DNA of 64,000 nucleotides from Clitopilus passeckerianus (GCA_944990035.1 CALYLX010000155.1:372001-436000), one strand, 5' to 3'. Positions 36,615 to 48,994 are shown, counted from the stretch's first letter. Program-made: numbers and translations. The notes: generated by a model from the letters alone, not told the origin.

Positions 36615-36695
36615 TTTCCAGGTGGTCTTGCCACACTTGTCGCACTTGACAAGCATGCAAGTGTCGACGGGAATAGACAGTTCGATAGAGTGCAT
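36615..36695 (-). CDS. First exon of a small Cys-rich protein (CDKCGK motif)
   Basis: The exon encodes 27 residues starting MHSIELSIPVDTCMLVKCDK and ending CGKTTWK, with a good donor (GTAAGT) directly after. From memory it matches the start of a conserved basidiomycete protein of about 50-60 residues. There the sequence continues with a Cys/His-rich segment, which would make a small zinc-binding protein (CxxC visible here). I could not find the second exon in the next 1.2 kb, so the gene is either split by a long intron or truncated. The extent given is the exon only. Confidence 0.5.
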
Positions 36696-39600
36696 GTTGG
36701 TATTTCAATGAAAACTTCTAGACAAACAAGAAAATAAATGATCAGCGAAGCTCGCCATATATCGTTACGGTTTAGGGATTTGCTCCAATCAGATCCCATC
36801 GGTAGCGTCTGGCTAACCCAATGACGGGGTTTCGCTGCCGCCACCATCCAGGAATTTGAAAAACAGTTAAGAAACGGCCTCCACACATGCACCACTCCCT
36901 CGAAACCCACCCCCAAACTTCAGAAGGCTCATGTCGCGCGGTTCAACCTCCGGACTGGCCGCCTCAAGAAACCAGGAGACTCACTCAATACGGGAAGCAA
37001 AACACCGCAGATCACTCGTTGGATACTTTAAGACGTAATAATGCGGTGAGTACGATGTGCGTCGTTGGAGCAGGGATGGGCTAGGTCCAAGTTGTGGAGG
37101 ATCTGTTGTGAGGTTGGTTTGGTTTTTATCTAGGCGATTGGCATATACATATTCCACTAGCCAAATCGGGCGAGATCTACGAAAGCATCAGAAGGAGTGT
37201 CAAAGTAGCTGAGTCACCTGGTCAATTTCGACCACTGGATTTTCGAATGTGGAAAGCGGGATTGGCTGAAGTCAAGCGTTGAAGTACCATGGCATGGCAT
37301 GCGAACGCGCAGAATCATTATGGGAAAGTAAATTGTCGTTGGGTGCAGATGACATATCAGAGCGCACATCGAAGATTGAAAGACCATTACGTAGCATGCC
37401 TGGGCCCTGTTGAGGAAACCAGGCTCTCTGGTCGTACGCTCTGTCCCAAGAATAAAAGTCTACAGGCTCGCCAGGCGCCGATCAGTGTCCTTGACGAGAA
37501 ATCCAATGAATCCATTCAGCTTCAATTGAACGTCGACAACAACCTTAATCAGTCCTGCTCCTGTACACAATCTTGCCTACCTGGCCAATTTGGCGGGCAA
37601 AACTGAATTTCCGAAATTTGACCGCGAGGCCGCAGGTGGATTCTCTACTTCAGGCCTGGACCTTCACCATCGCTGCCCACGAACATCGCGAGAAATAGTC
37701 GACTGGGGGCGCTGAAGTGATTTTGCTGATATTGTCATAGCGATCTTTGACGGACTGGGTTTTGACGTCAAGGTCAAATGAAAATCTGACCATGATGGAG
37801 AAAGAAGCCCAAAAAAATACTTCCGTCCCGAGTGAGGTTCTCTATTTGACCTTAAGAGCGGAACCTTTTGGCACCCAACATATCAACTCGAGGAACTACG
37901 AGGACCCCATCTGTTTGTGCAGCTATGAACCATCGAGGTTCTGGGCGCCACTGGACCTTTTTTGGTGTCAGTTAGCCCCTAACCGTATACCTATGTTCAT
38001 GATCGGCCGTGGCGGAAACACATTTTTGGCCTGACTTTAAGGGGCGAGCCTGAAATGACCGAACTCAGAACCCCCACGAATGCACCAAGGCACGCACACA
38101 GGGATTATGTCTTGTGATGACTCCTCCGTATGGTAAGTGCAGCCCCCAAAAAGCGCCAGTGGTGTTGTTCCCCTGCTTTGTTCATGCTCAAAGCCATATA
38201 CCGATCTCACCATCAGTACCTGGTATGCAGATAAAAAAAAACAAGCCGAAATTCTCCTGGAGTTCCCAGTACCACAGGAGAGTGGAGGAAGAAGGGCCAT
38301 ACATTGGGGTATACATGATCCAGTCCCCTCATCACAATCATGATCAGGCGTTCCAGAAGCCTCGGTATGTACACATATTACCTCTCTCTCTCATTCGGGC
38401 GTCAAGACCCGAGGCGGCCACAAGCGGTCTCCACAGCCGACGAAATCCCAGAGTAAACAAAGCGACAGAATACAGGTCTGCACATGCATTGCCGCAACTG
38501 ACAGGCAGAAGAAGTGATGGGGCCATCTAGGCCATGGGCGCAGTTCAAGTGCACAGCACCTCGTAGTCTATAGCTGTGAATACATTCCAAGCGCGCGTGT
38601 GTGTACGCGTGCTTCCACGTTCGCTGACATCGCAGAACACCTTCCATTTCGAAGAATACACACCCCAGTGAATGAGCATTTATAAGGCAAGTCTGGCCCG
38701 AGGGCGAAGATATCTGTCAATTGCTAGTCCATCCCAGAAATGGCTAACTGAACTCCTAATATGAGTGCTGAACTTATCGCAGGGACCTGTACTGACTGAC
38801 CAAGGTTGTGTCACGGATGGTATATGAAAGATTAATGTGGACATTTGCCGGGTCATATTCGCCAAAATGAGAGAGAGCCCACAAACGTGCATGGTGGTCA
38901 TGATACAAGTGCATGACAAAGGATATGCGCATCTTTTACTTCGGACATGGACTCGTAGGAGGTCAATCCGTAGCTATGTTCCCCAGCTTATCGTTTCATT
39001 CGGCAAGTTTAAGCCCGATTCTTCTCTATAATAATGTAGTAGACTCAAGTTAAGGACTCCCGCGAAGAAGAATACTTCGCTGCGACACACCAGCCGGCTG
39101 ATTTTGGACCATTTAGTGTTCGAACACTCCGAGTCAATCATTGAATCAGCCTCCTGGCAATTGGGGTAAACGAGGGAACGTCGTGGAAACCTTCGCGGGA
39201 GAACCACGATACGCTCCCTTAGTCATCATCTACTACTTTCTTGTGGGGTCCTTGTTGTCGAAATACAATCAACTAGCGGCAGAGTCAAAGACTTAGACCT
39301 CGGAGGCTTTCTGACTATCACGCGATCGATCCATCTCGTCAGATTCAGATCAGATCTCATAGGAAAGGTTTCCTTGTGTGAGTTCTGTTTGGAGACTAGG
39401 TTTCCTTGGGCGCGACATTCTGAAAACACATGAATTTGTTGCATGCATGTAGTGTGGTAAGTCGTAGTGTCATTAATCTTCCCCCGGGTCCTATATTCGT
39501 ATCTGATGGAATTAGTGGAGGAACACACATATTGAGATCGTACGGCACCCCAAAAACCTGCCCACTTATTGGCCGGTATGAAACAGAACTAGATTCTTGC

Positions 39601-40511
39601 TGCCAGGTCAGAGAGAGTTGCTTGGTTCGGGATTCTGCACAAAATCGAAGCCTATGTCTTTCTCCTGTTTGCCTTACTGCCTTCCTAGCCGTTATGGCAA
39701 TTTCCTCTCCGGTTCATAAGGGGTTTGGAAGACCCTTACTCGGCGCTGTCAAGTTTTCACGTTTAGATGGAATGACCGCAGGCTGCAATTGAAGAAGGGA
39801 GTCATGTTTTCCCTCTCCGAAATGGTAAGGAGCCGGCCTTTCCCGAGCTCGCGTTGCTCTCATGACGATAGCCACTAATTTTTTGGCCCCTCGTTGCTCG
39901 ATACTCAGTCGACGCCCACCTAACCAATATCTCGATATCGATTTTCGCTAAGTTCTCGAAAGGCACAGAATGTCCTCGCTTCCGAGAGAATTCCGAGCCC
40001 GACTTTTTGAAGGAGGTAACGAGCATTGAGGAGACTTGCACTATTCTTGTTCGGTCAATTGATACGATGCAATCGCAACGATTTTCGAACCTGGGCGTGA
40101 ACTTGCCTCTGAAACGGAATACCACTTCTACACCGTTCGCTATCCGAACATTCTCGGTGGCTGAAAGTACTTCTTGAGAACATTCTTGGACTTACCACAT
40201 TGCCGAGGAGCCTTCAAGTCCTCTCATCTGCTGGTGTCAAGGATGGCTTCATCACAATAAATCTTGAGCCAGAGTATAAGGTTCCACCATCATACACTTT
40301 CCCGTGATCAACCTAGAGAGGACCACGCATATGCACGACAAAATAGGTAAAGACAAGATGCGGAAACTGAAATAGGTACTTCCTTTTCTTCCTCCTCAGG
40401 CTGGACGTTACAGTCGTAAGTGGTTTTAATTGTGCGAGGATGACCGAGTAAGCTTCCAGGGGCCAAGTTGTCGGACTCGGGAAGGGTGAGTACGTAGTGT
40501 GTCCGACTATC
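36696..40511. other. 3.8 kb gene-poor stretch
   Basis: No recognisable domain, RNA gene, terminal repeat or transposase was seen in either strand. The open frames (for example 37289-37606 and 38114-38530) are short, overlap each other on opposite strands and lack splice partners. It may be old degraded mobile DNA, but nothing in the sequence proves that. Confidence 0.35.
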
Positions 40512-42280
40512 TTATGTGCCGTGGAATGGCCACACCGAAAAGGTCGGTACCGCGTCTACTACTTCAAGTTGTATAGAAGGTGATACATACTGCAGAATAT
40601 GAATGATCTGACGCTTTATGTAAAGGCTCTCAAAACGACAGTCTCTGTTCATCGCTCCACACCACCTTATTGACCACGAAGTTTGTATTCGGTCAATGTC
40701 TGACTGCCCTATTCTAGCACAGTGGCGGCAAAGCCGGAGATCAGTGAGCCCAACACCAAGATCTCGAGGCTCGTCGAAACATTCAATGAGGTCTGCCAGA
40801 AGTGAAGGGTATTGGAACTGCACTACTATGGAAGTCTCGGAGAAGCTCCAGTCGTAGATTTGCGGTGATTGCAAGGCAGGAAGTAAGGTGTGCTGGCTGC
40901 TTTGACTTCCGCATTTGCATCCTCTTCTTCTCGTCGTGAGGCAGCACTATTGTTTTCGCATTCTCCCTGTGGATTGTGAAGCTGAAAAAATATCCAAGAG
41001 GCTGGGTGATGTTGGCGAAACGCGCAGGATGCGGACATTTTCCAGCAGTCCGAATGTTTTCCATGTAGCATTATCGGGATAGGGAAGCATACACACCAGG
41101 CCCTGCAAGTGCTGCAAATCGAGGAGGATGGGGAGTTCTCGAATGATACGAAGGGCTGCTCTGATGGGGAGCCAGAGAATAAGTGGGGGTTTCGTGGAAT
41201 CACTGCAGCGGAATCCAGAGGAGTAGTCCACGTGCGTATAAAACATGACTTCCGTAGCCTCCGGATAGAGGATACGATCCCAGAGCGGCTTATATAGCGA
41301 GTCGAGATCTGCGGAAGGGAGGCACTGATCGCTGAATGTTGGCACCATTCCAGATCTTCAACATCTAGTCGTTTCAATACATTAATAGAGATACATCTTC
41401 GGAAGTTGGGAAGCATTTTCAACGCTCCAGTGAGTTGTTTTTGTTTCACAGACCTCTGCTGCGTTTTTGAGCGGTGGAGAGGGGAGCTCTCTCTGTCGAT
41501 ATGAACAAAGAGGTCTGTGAACATTGGGAGTTGGGCAAGGGATGAACTGAAGATATTCCAGTTGCGGATACGAAGAGATCGCAAAGACGTGCATTGTTGC
41601 AAGAGTTTTTCGCGTGGGTAGTATCCCGGCAGAGGGGCAGAGGCGGTGATAGTGAGCCTCCGAAGCAAAGGGGCGTCAAGAATTGAGGCGGATGGATGTC
41701 TTCGAACTCCCATTGATACCTATTTCCCCATAGCCAGGGATCAAAGTTATTGAATTCTTCTGCTCTGGAAAGGTGCGCAAATGCCAATTTCATGGTATCG
41801 ACCAATAAAGGGTTGGCCTGGGATAAACCGTTCACGACGGTCAGTGTCAATGGTGTGTCTTTAGCTCACTTGAGCAACTCCTGAGCACAGTCCAGGTGAT
41901 GAAATATGGGCGGCTCCGGAAAGTCCGGCACTGGAGAGCAACTCACCTCCGGCGAGAGCAAACACAGGTGATAGATAGGAGCTGTATTGGCTTCCGGTAT
42001 ATGCCTTCAGCATCACCGAGGTTGTGCTCGAAATGTAGCAGAATTTTGGTTAGAACGTCATCCGGAAGTTTTGCGAAAATATTGAGCTCATTATGCGAGG
42101 CTTACCATTCTCTAATCTTCTTTTCGCATGAAAGCAAAATCTCTTGCAAAGCAGTAACCCTACCATGTATCTCACAAAAGCATTTTCCTTGCCTTCATGG
42201 AGGGAATAGGCGGAGATGCCTTGCAAAATCTCAGCTGGGTCTGTCAGTGCGGTAGTTAGTGCCGTGCCATGAAATGACAT
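40512..42280 (-). pseudogene. F-box/LRR-type protein, degenerate
   Basis: Coding remnants run in the usual order for an agaricomycete F-box protein. An F-box core (NIFAKLPDDVLTKILLHFE, about 42027-42083) is followed by CVCSRRR, then TPLTLTVVNG..MKLAFAHLSR. LRR-like strands follow: LDAPLLRRLTITASAPLPGY, QCTSLRSLRIRNWN, MLPNFRRCISINVLKRLDVE, DSLYKPLWDRILYPEATEVM, ADLIECFDEPRDLGVGLTDL. They lie in different frames. The frame shifts near 41700 (WEFEDIH to ASILDAPLL), near 41350 (VEDLE to VPTFSD) and between the N-terminal exon and the F-box, and a TGA falls in frame near 41866. Some breaks might be unrecognised introns, but I found no matching splice sites. If functional, it would be an SCF ubiquitin-ligase substrate adaptor. 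Confidence 0.55.
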
Positions 42281-42845
42281 CTTGCGGACGAACCTTCTTT
42301 GATTAAGAAAGAGAAGGACATCACGAAGTCTATGCGCCTAATGCGCTTACAGTCACCGTTGCTTTGGAGCTTGGCCTCAGCAAGGATGACTGATGGTGGT
42401 TGAAGTGCAAGAGCAGTTTAATCGAGGGGAGTCAGGCTCAGCTCGGCGCCATTTGAAAGAACGACGACTCTGTGACCATGCTGTGAGATCATTGCCCAAA
42501 GGATTGAAACGTAGCTAGTAAACGAACGATGAACGTGTGAATGGAGGGCCTGAGATGACTTGAACAAACATCGGTACTGCTCCTCTTTTGCACGATTCTT
42601 CTGGTTCGCAACCTTTCATGCCTGTAGATGGATTTCACATGCAAACCGGGAGATAAAAAGATCTATATTCGCTGCCTGTTGAACAACAGGGGTAATTGAA
42701 CATGGTTTTAAATACAGAAATGAGGATATAAACGTGTAGCCAAATTAATACCAATTATGCGATAGTAAACAAAAAAAGACAGGCTATACTTTTCGAAAGC
42801 CGGAATTAAAGGAATGTGTTGTACAGTTTCTAGCGATCGGATAGC
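42281..42845. other. Intergenic, 3' flank of hydrolase copy 1
   Basis: No gene. The sequence immediately after the copy 1 stop shares nothing obvious with the flank after the copy 2 stop at 54676. Confidence 0.5.
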
Positions 42846-44774
42846 TTAGTGCTTGTCCCAGTAGACCTCAGCACGGGCCTTGACGGTATCACCAGAAGTG
42901 GGAGGGATACCAGATCCGAGGATACCCTGCCACACACCAGTCATGCCGAGACCAATGTGGCTGCCCGCAATGTCGAATTCAGCAACTGCAACTTGGTCGG
43001 AGCCAGCAGGACGGGGGTTGTATGTCCAGAACTGGCCATTGGCGTACGACGCATTGGCAGTGTTGACGGCACCAACGACAGGGGTGGAGCTGACCAAGGA
43101 GATATTGAACACGTTGCCGTCAAAGTGCTGCAGCTGCATGTGCGAGAACCAGGGGGAGTCGTACTCAGCGATGAGCGTGGGGAGCTTGCTGTCGATGGCA
43201 CCGGGAAGGGTGGTGGTGAGGTTGGCGGTGACTGCCTTGCAAGCAGCTGAGGGCGATTGGGGAGCAGGGGTGACCTGACAGAAGTTGAGCGTTCCGTAGC
43301 CAGGGTTGGAGTACGCTCCGACGAGCTTGGAGATGTCTGCGGTAGGTTGCTTGGGAGCGGAGGGACGAGCAGTCGCGGCCTGAGGAGCAACAGACTTGAT
43401 AGCTTTGTACCTCGAGTCCCAGTCAATAGGCTCCAGACCGAGTGCACGGTCGTAAATGTAGTTCTTGATCACCTCACCGATCTGCATACCGTGCTCGTTG
43501 TCGTTGGAGAGGACGGAGATACCGATGCCATCATCGGGCATACGAGAGACCTGCGTGTTGAATCCCTGGATGAACCCACCGTGCTCGAGGATGAAGTGGC
43601 CACGGTAGTACAGCTGGAGCTGAGCGGCACCGTACATCGGGATGGAGTACTCGGGGAAGGAGGGAAGGTAAGGTCCAGACGGGATGATAGCAGAGGCAAC
43701 AGTGTCGACAACATCGGCGGGGACGACTTGCTTGCCAGTGTCCGGGTTCTTGCCCTTGAGCAGGAGCGCCTTGAGCCACTGAGCCATGTCGACACCGGTG
43801 GTCAACATGCCTCCTGCACCAGAGAGCGTGTTTCCGTCATCATTGGCATTGGTACCGGCCCACCAGCGCTGTTGGCGGGGAGTTCCCGCGAAGGGGTCCT
43901 GATAAGGGTTCCAGCCACCGCGGGACATGCCAAACGCGAGCTTCCCAGGCGAGTTGAAGGCTGTCTGGTAGTTGAAGGTGGATGCCTTCATCCCGAGAGG
44001 CTTGAAGATGTTGTCCGTCGCGAAACGGGCGAAGGAGATCCCAGTGAGCTTCTGAGGAACATAGGACAGAACGGTGTACACGACGTTGTTATACAACCAG
44101 ATGTCACGGAACTCGGCAGCCTGGCGGTGGAATCCAAGCTTCTTGGTCTGAAGAAAGAGACAATGGATGAGAGCAAGACCAACACTGACAACACCAGGCA
44201 CTTACGACAGTCTCGACGGTGTCAGAGTAGTGGTACGAGAAGTCATGGAGCGGGTAGCCAGTTCGATGACTCATGCAGTCCAACAGAGTGGCATCTGACT
44301 TGGCGACGGAGTCGGTCGTGTTCCACTCAGGAATGATGTCGCTCATCTTCGAGTGCCAGGTGATGGGCTTGTTGGAAAGCGATGGGTTGTCGATGAGGAG
44401 ACCAGTTGACATGACCGTGAGGAGCTGGGATGCACCCGGTTAGACCATGTTTCTTAGTATCAGAGTGAAAATCCAATTACCTTGGTATTCGAGGCGATAT
44501 TGAAGTAGGTGTTCTCGTTCACCTTGTCGCCATTGCCGTTAGCAATACCGTAGCCCTTGTATTCTGTCTGCCAGGACCCGTCGTCGTTCTTCTTGACGTA
44601 CGAGACGGAGATACCCCCAGGCGAGTTCCACTCCTTGAGCATATTTTCGATGAACGCATCGGTCTGCGCATCGAGAATCTGTGCACCGGCAGATGGCTTT
44701 GCAGCACCGGTGGCAGCTGCAGAAGTATATGCAATGAAGAAGGGAAGGATGCTGAGGAGTGCCTTAAGCTGCAT
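42846..44774 (-). CDS. Secreted serine beta-lactamase-like hydrolase, copy 1, 604 aa
   Basis: Exons are 44481-44774, 44206-44424 and 42846-44147 (1815 nt), with introns of 56 and 58 nt. The start at 44774 gives a signal peptide (MQLKALLSILPFFIAYTSAA). An upstream in-frame ATG-like extension would spoil that peptide, so it is rejected. All three motifs of the serine beta-lactamase/transpeptidase fold are present. They are S-N-T-K at 95-98 (nucleophile Ser95, base Lys98), Y-N-N at 190-192 and H-G-G at 360-362. A C-terminal beta-rich domain follows (PTADISKLVGAYSNPGYGTL). Fungal members are usually esterases or peptidases, not antibiotic-resistance enzymes. The likely site is extracellular. The encoded protein is identical to that of copy 2 at 52747-54675. 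Confidence 0.92.
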
Positions 44775-44833
44775 GTCTGCGAACTTAGAAGCTGAGGTGG
44801 GATGGTGAGTACTGAGCTCCAATGCCCGCCAGG

Positions 44834-44840
44834 TTTTATA
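44834..44840 (-). promoter_or_regulatory. TATA box of hydrolase copy 1
   Basis: TATAAAA on the minus strand, 60 bp before the ATG at 44774. The same element stands before copy 2. Confidence 0.65.
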
Positions 44841-44895
44841 GGCTTTGTGCTTTGTGCCATTTCGCAGTCTTCGTCGTAGGTGGTGGTCTAAAAAT

Positions 44896-46885
44896 AAACG
44901 TCGGATCTGTGAGCGGTACAGACTGACGTCCTGAAACTAGAAACTTACCCCTTTTGTCCACCGACGGTCGAATGCGAGTTCTGCTGCAGATTGCCATACC
45001 AGTCGATGCATCTCATTCATATCATCGACTCTGGGTTGCTGCCGAAGATGGCCGGTGAGGTTACCCAAAATTTGTGATCGAGGAATGTTGAGTTCGCCAT
45101 AGTCAACGTAGTCAAAACAGCCGCCTTGACATAACCTCGTGGTCTAAACCGAGAGTCAGTTTGACTGAACATGGCACTGCGCAGGTATGATTGTAGTTTC
45201 TCTACACCACGTATGAAGTTGATATGCGATACCCCAGCCATAGTCAGGGATCTACCAGCGACGTAGGCTCATCTGGAATCTGAGCACGGCTGCAGCCGGT
45301 CGCAGCGCTCGAAATTTTGGAGGGCAGAAAAACATACCAAAGTGTGCAGACCGATGTTTCAGGGCTGTACTCCAAGTAAAAGACAGCCTTCATGGGATCC
45401 CGCCATCGGGCGGTGCGTGCCCACGAAGAGGGCTCAACAAGCCTGGGATTCGGTTTCGTCAAACTGAGGTGTTCTCTCGCGGTCCCTTCTCTCAATGACT
45501 TTGCATTTCTAGCTATGTGGATACACATGATAACGGGCGTATATCCAACCTGCAAAATCTTTCGTAAACCCCGATGCCACAACAAGCACAGCAAGTTTCA
45601 AACAGCTTACAGTACTGTAGACTCCTGCATGGATACCCCGACTACTCCATGAAGATACTGCCTGACAAGCTGAACCTCGGTCTCGATGTGTTGGCGGTGA
45701 AGAATGAATGGACTTCAACGTTTCGTTGCATTCACCCACTGGAAAGTCCAGTGATTGCAAGTCACGTGGACGGCAACCCATTTCGGCTGATATTTTTAGA
45801 CAACCTGCAGCGATCGGCCCGTCAAGTACCGTCCATCCTTCCAATGCCAGTTCCTGTGGCCTATACAGACAGAGTACAGGCACATACAATCAGAGATTTC
45901 TGGTCTATTCGATAGTAGTATATGTAGAAGTAAGCCCGAAATAACAGCGCTAAATTTATCCCAGATGTTTGTCAATCTTTCATTCTCCCACTCGAAGACA
46001 TGTTTTATGAATCTGACCATAATCTGGCCGAGTGCATGTACTACGATCATTGACTCTGGGCACATCATACACCTGAGAGGAAAGCAAGATCTCAGAGCCA
46101 ACTTTTCGTAACGGATGATTCGCAAAGACGCGTCTTTCGACCGAGACCGGACTAAGAGAGGATTCGATATTTCTCCAAGGCGCAGTCTGAACGAGCGACT
46201 CGGAGAGATGAACTGTGCCTTACAGATTTATAAAACAGTGAATACAGACGCTCGGCAACGGAATCAAATCCAGGCGCGATGCTCTGTAACAGGTCTGGAA
46301 TGGCGGCCGAACGGTCAACCATTACTCCCGTAAACCCGACAGACACTGGACGGAAGGGAACAGGAAATGTTCATAAAATGTGCCTTGAGAGACACTTCCG
46401 CGCAATGTCCAAATCCTGGGATGGCATGTCGGCACCGTAAGTGCATCATGCGCCTCAATCTCTCTTCCACAATGGAGAGAGGTAAGAAACCTTGAGTGTC
46501 GCTTCGCAGGCGCGACGGTGAGGTCGGTAGAGGGTGCTGAGATAGAGCGGCATGACTGCAGTAAAGGTGAGGCGGCGAGTCGGGTCGGTTACGTCCATCT
46601 TTCTTGACATATTCAGTCAAGGATTCACCGAACATTGGGAAGAAAACACGCGTAATATGACTGGAAATCTGCAGCGTGGTCGACGACAGTATGAGGTTCC
46701 ATTGGTAAATAAGGTAGGGGTATACAGAACACGTCTAAAATTCTATGCGGTTATCCAATTATCGATGAGCATCGAGCAAAATTGTAGCGAGAAGGAGAAG
46801 CCATTAGGACCTGCCTAATTTACCGCAGAGCCAGAGGACGAGACACGAAAGGACTGGCGTAGAGGAAGTCCTTGAGGGCCAGCAC
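44896..46885. other. Intergenic, no supported gene
   Basis: About 2 kb with overlapping short frames on both strands and no recognisable motif. The first 100 bp form the diverged upstream region of hydrolase copy 1. Confidence 0.4.
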
Positions 46886-48445
46886 TCAGTGGAATTCCTT
46901 CCCGACAAACTGCAGAGGATGATGAAGAGGATCATTCCCTCTCAGCCGTGACCAAGCGTCAAGCTCAATCACGTCAACCCTCTCCCTCAGCTCAGCTGAC
47001 CGGGCCGAAACAATTGCAGACGCGCGGTCCAGGTAAATTGTCTCCAACGGGGAACCCATTAGGCGGCGGAACGCGACAACCTTCTCCAGAGCACGCATGC
47101 ATGGACGATCAACACTACGCAGCGCGAAAGCCTTCAGGTTGGGCCAAAGGAATTCCCCATCCTCGGGTGTAGCGAAGTGTTTCACGAGAGCTTCGGGATG
47201 GGGGTTGGGGATGGTAAGGCACTCGATCGCAGGGAAGCACTCTGCAGCTATCGTCAACAGGTCGAATCCTGCTACGCTGACGGGCGACACTGCGAGTTTT
47301 CTGAGGCGTGGGAACTTCGGGCGAGTTGCTTGTCCCGAGTTTTTGGCCATCTCTTCCCGGAACTCGTAGAGATCATCAGCGACGACGGGTGCGATGACCA
47401 ACTCTTCCAGCGCTGGGGCGTCGGTCACGCGCAGAAGGTCGGGAACACAGGTAAATGTGCCGTAAATTTGGAGGGAATGGAGAGATGGGAGGTCGATCGT
47501 CGCTAGGCCGGGTGTGCTGGGCCAAGGTCCCCAGACGATATCGTCGTAAAGTGCCAGAGTTTGTAGGTTACTGCAGCATGCGGAAAGCATAGCTGCAAAG
47601 GAGGTATAGGAAAGGCGGAAGGAAGAAATTCCATCGCCAACGGCGAGATGGAGGGAAGTCACTTGGCTGAGAGGTGAGAGGCAGCTGGACATCATAGGTC
47701 CAGAGAGGCGCAACTCCGAGAGGGAAGAAACACCGCTTATCAGGACTGGTGCAAACGGGTTCTCGAAATCGGCATCCTCGATGTCTTCTAAGTTCGCCTG
47801 CAACACGACTTTCTTGAGCAGAGGCGCGTCGGGAGCGTAGATCAAGTTGAGGAATGCATCCAGGAGCGGCTCTAGTCGGTCAAAGTCTCCCTTGACAAAG
47901 ATACTTTCGCATCTTGGAATGTGCGGTTTGAGAACCTTGCATAGTGCCTCTGCGTGCTTGTTGACAAGTGTGCAGGACATCAAACCGAGGTTAACGGTCG
48001 GTACCACGAGGTTGAGGTCGATTGGGCAAGGATATGATCTCTCCAGGAATAAATTCACGAGAGTGAGGGACCATGGGGGGGAAACGTTGATCTCGGCCCA
48101 CAGGAGGGGGCATGTTGTCGCCACGTCACGCCAGTATCTTGAGACGTGCGAGATGGTGAGCGGTAGAGGTCGCCGTCGGCTGGGGTGTGCCATTGACTTT
48201 CCCTCATCGGTTGACCTGTCTGCATTGGCCAGCCGGAAGATGTACACGAGCAACTCTGCAGGAAGAGAAGCGACGGGAACAGTGGCATTCTTGCACCAGA
48301 GGACGTTGTAAACATCCCGTAAAGACGGCCTCAACGGCAGTCTGTAAGAGGACGATGGTGAGGTGTCACCATAGTTCGTAGCCTGAGTACGAGCTTGGGA
48401 ATGGTAGGGCGTTTCATGCCCGTGTGGTCGTAAAGTGATGGTCAT
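46886..48445 (-). CDS. F-box protein with LRR-like C-terminal region, 519 aa, intronless
   Basis: A single exon runs from the ATG at 48445 to the TGA at 46886. The F-box starts at about residue 58 (VASLPAELLVYIFRLANA) and continues LTISHVSRYWRDVATTCPLL and WAEINVSPPWSLTLVNLFLE. After it come irregular leucine-rich strands (SSLSELRLSGPMMSS, VTSLHLAVGDGISSFRLSY, LQTLALYDDIVWGPW, LPSLHSLQIYGTFTCVPDLL, FPRLRKLAVSPVSVAGFDLL, FPAIECLTIPNPHPEALVK, WPNLKAFALRSVDRP). The role by family is substrate recognition in an SCF E3 ligase, with Skp1 bound through the F-box. The lack of introns is typical of this expanded fungal family. The target is unknown. Confidence 0.88.
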   Translation of the reverse strand: MTITLRPHGHETPYHSQARTQATNYGDTSPSSSYRLPLRPSLRDVYNVLWCKNATVPVASLPAELLVYIFRLANADRSTDEGKSMAHPSRRRPLPLTISHVSRYWRDVATTCPLLWAEINVSPPWSLTLVNLFLERSYPCPIDLNLVVPTVNLGLMSCTLVNKHAEALCKVLKPHIPRCESIFVKGDFDRLEPLLDAFLNLIYAPDAPLLKKVVLQANLEDIEDADFENPFAPVLISGVSSLSELRLSGPMMSSCLSPLSQVTSLHLAVGDGISSFRLSYTSFAAMLSACCSNLQTLALYDDIVWGPWPSTPGLATIDLPSLHSLQIYGTFTCVPDLLRVTDAPALEELVIAPVVADDLYEFREEMAKNSGQATRPKFPRLRKLAVSPVSVAGFDLLTIAAECFPAIECLTIPNPHPEALVKHFATPEDGEFLWPNLKAFALRSVDRPCMRALEKVVAFRRLMGSPLETIYLDRASAIVSARSAELRERVDVIELDAWSRLRGNDPLHHPLQFVGKEFH

Positions 48446-48888
48446 GGTATGGACCTAGGGGATAAGCGCTCTGACTCAACACTGCAGCAACGAAAGTTAG
48501 AATTTTAGCATCAAAAGGACAGAGTTAAAGTCCCTGCGAACCTTCAGGGGTGCTGACGTAGCAGCCAGGGTCTTGCAAAAATCTGGGGTAGGACGGGAAG
48601 GTTCTCTGGCGCACATGGCTTAAGAGGTTTCTTTATACGACCATCGTTGTTCTTTTTGACCAGCATTTTCCATTTGCTGCATTGTAAAGATCGACTGGCC
48701 TATGAGCTGGCAATGTGGGTGATCTTGTTCGTCCGATGGATGTCGGATGTATCGTACCGAGGAGCGGCCGCAATAACAACGGATCGCGGAACGGCTATCA
48801 CCTTATCTAACCGAAGGGTTCTGCCTCAACAGCAGCCGTCTTGCTCATTCTGGATGTCCATGGTGCAGCAGCAATAATTTTTATACAT
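48446..48888. other. Intergenic between F-box gene and tRNA-Leu
   Basis: No gene was recognised. Confidence 0.5.
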
Positions 48889-48994
48889 GGCAAGATGGCC
48901 GAGCGGTTAAGGCGTGTGACTCAAGCGTAGCTTGCCTGCTTTCGCGGGTTCTCATCATCGTATGATGGCGTGGGTTCAAGTCCCACTCTTGTCA
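48889..48994 (+). tRNA. tRNA-Leu(CAA) with intron
   Basis: The acceptor GGCAAGA pairs with TCTTGTC (one G-T pair). The D-stem is GCC/GGC with GAGCGGTTAA between. The anticodon CAA lies at 48922-48924. The intron starts one base after it (48926). A long class II variable arm (ATC/GAT stem) is present, and the T-stem GTGGG/CCCAC has loop TTCAAGT. The intron position after nucleotide 37 is the same as in yeast tRNA-Leu(CAA). The last pair of the anticodon stem is mismatched. Confidence 0.93.

Larger units (their letters stand above)
42846..44895 (-). repeat. Inverted duplication, arm 1
   Basis: About 2.05 kb, nearly identical to 52626-54675 in opposite orientation. By eye I count about six single-base differences plus a different stop codon. 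Beyond 44895 the match falls to a patchy level for about 70 bp and then fades. On the other side it ends at the stop codon. Confidence 0.9.

Noticed and set aside
36696..40511. Possible transposon remnant
   Set aside because: No transposase, reverse transcriptase, terminal repeats or target-site duplications could be seen.
40826..41713. 295-codon minus-strand frame
   Set aside because: Only its first half has LRR-like content; the second half is a wrong-frame continuation after a shift, so it was absorbed into the F-box pseudogene.
43257..44336. 359-codon open frame antisense to hydrolase copy 1 (and its twin at 53185-54264)
   Set aside because: It lies wholly inside the hydrolase exons, has no domain, and is explained by the codon bias of the real gene; its presence in both copies only reflects the duplication.
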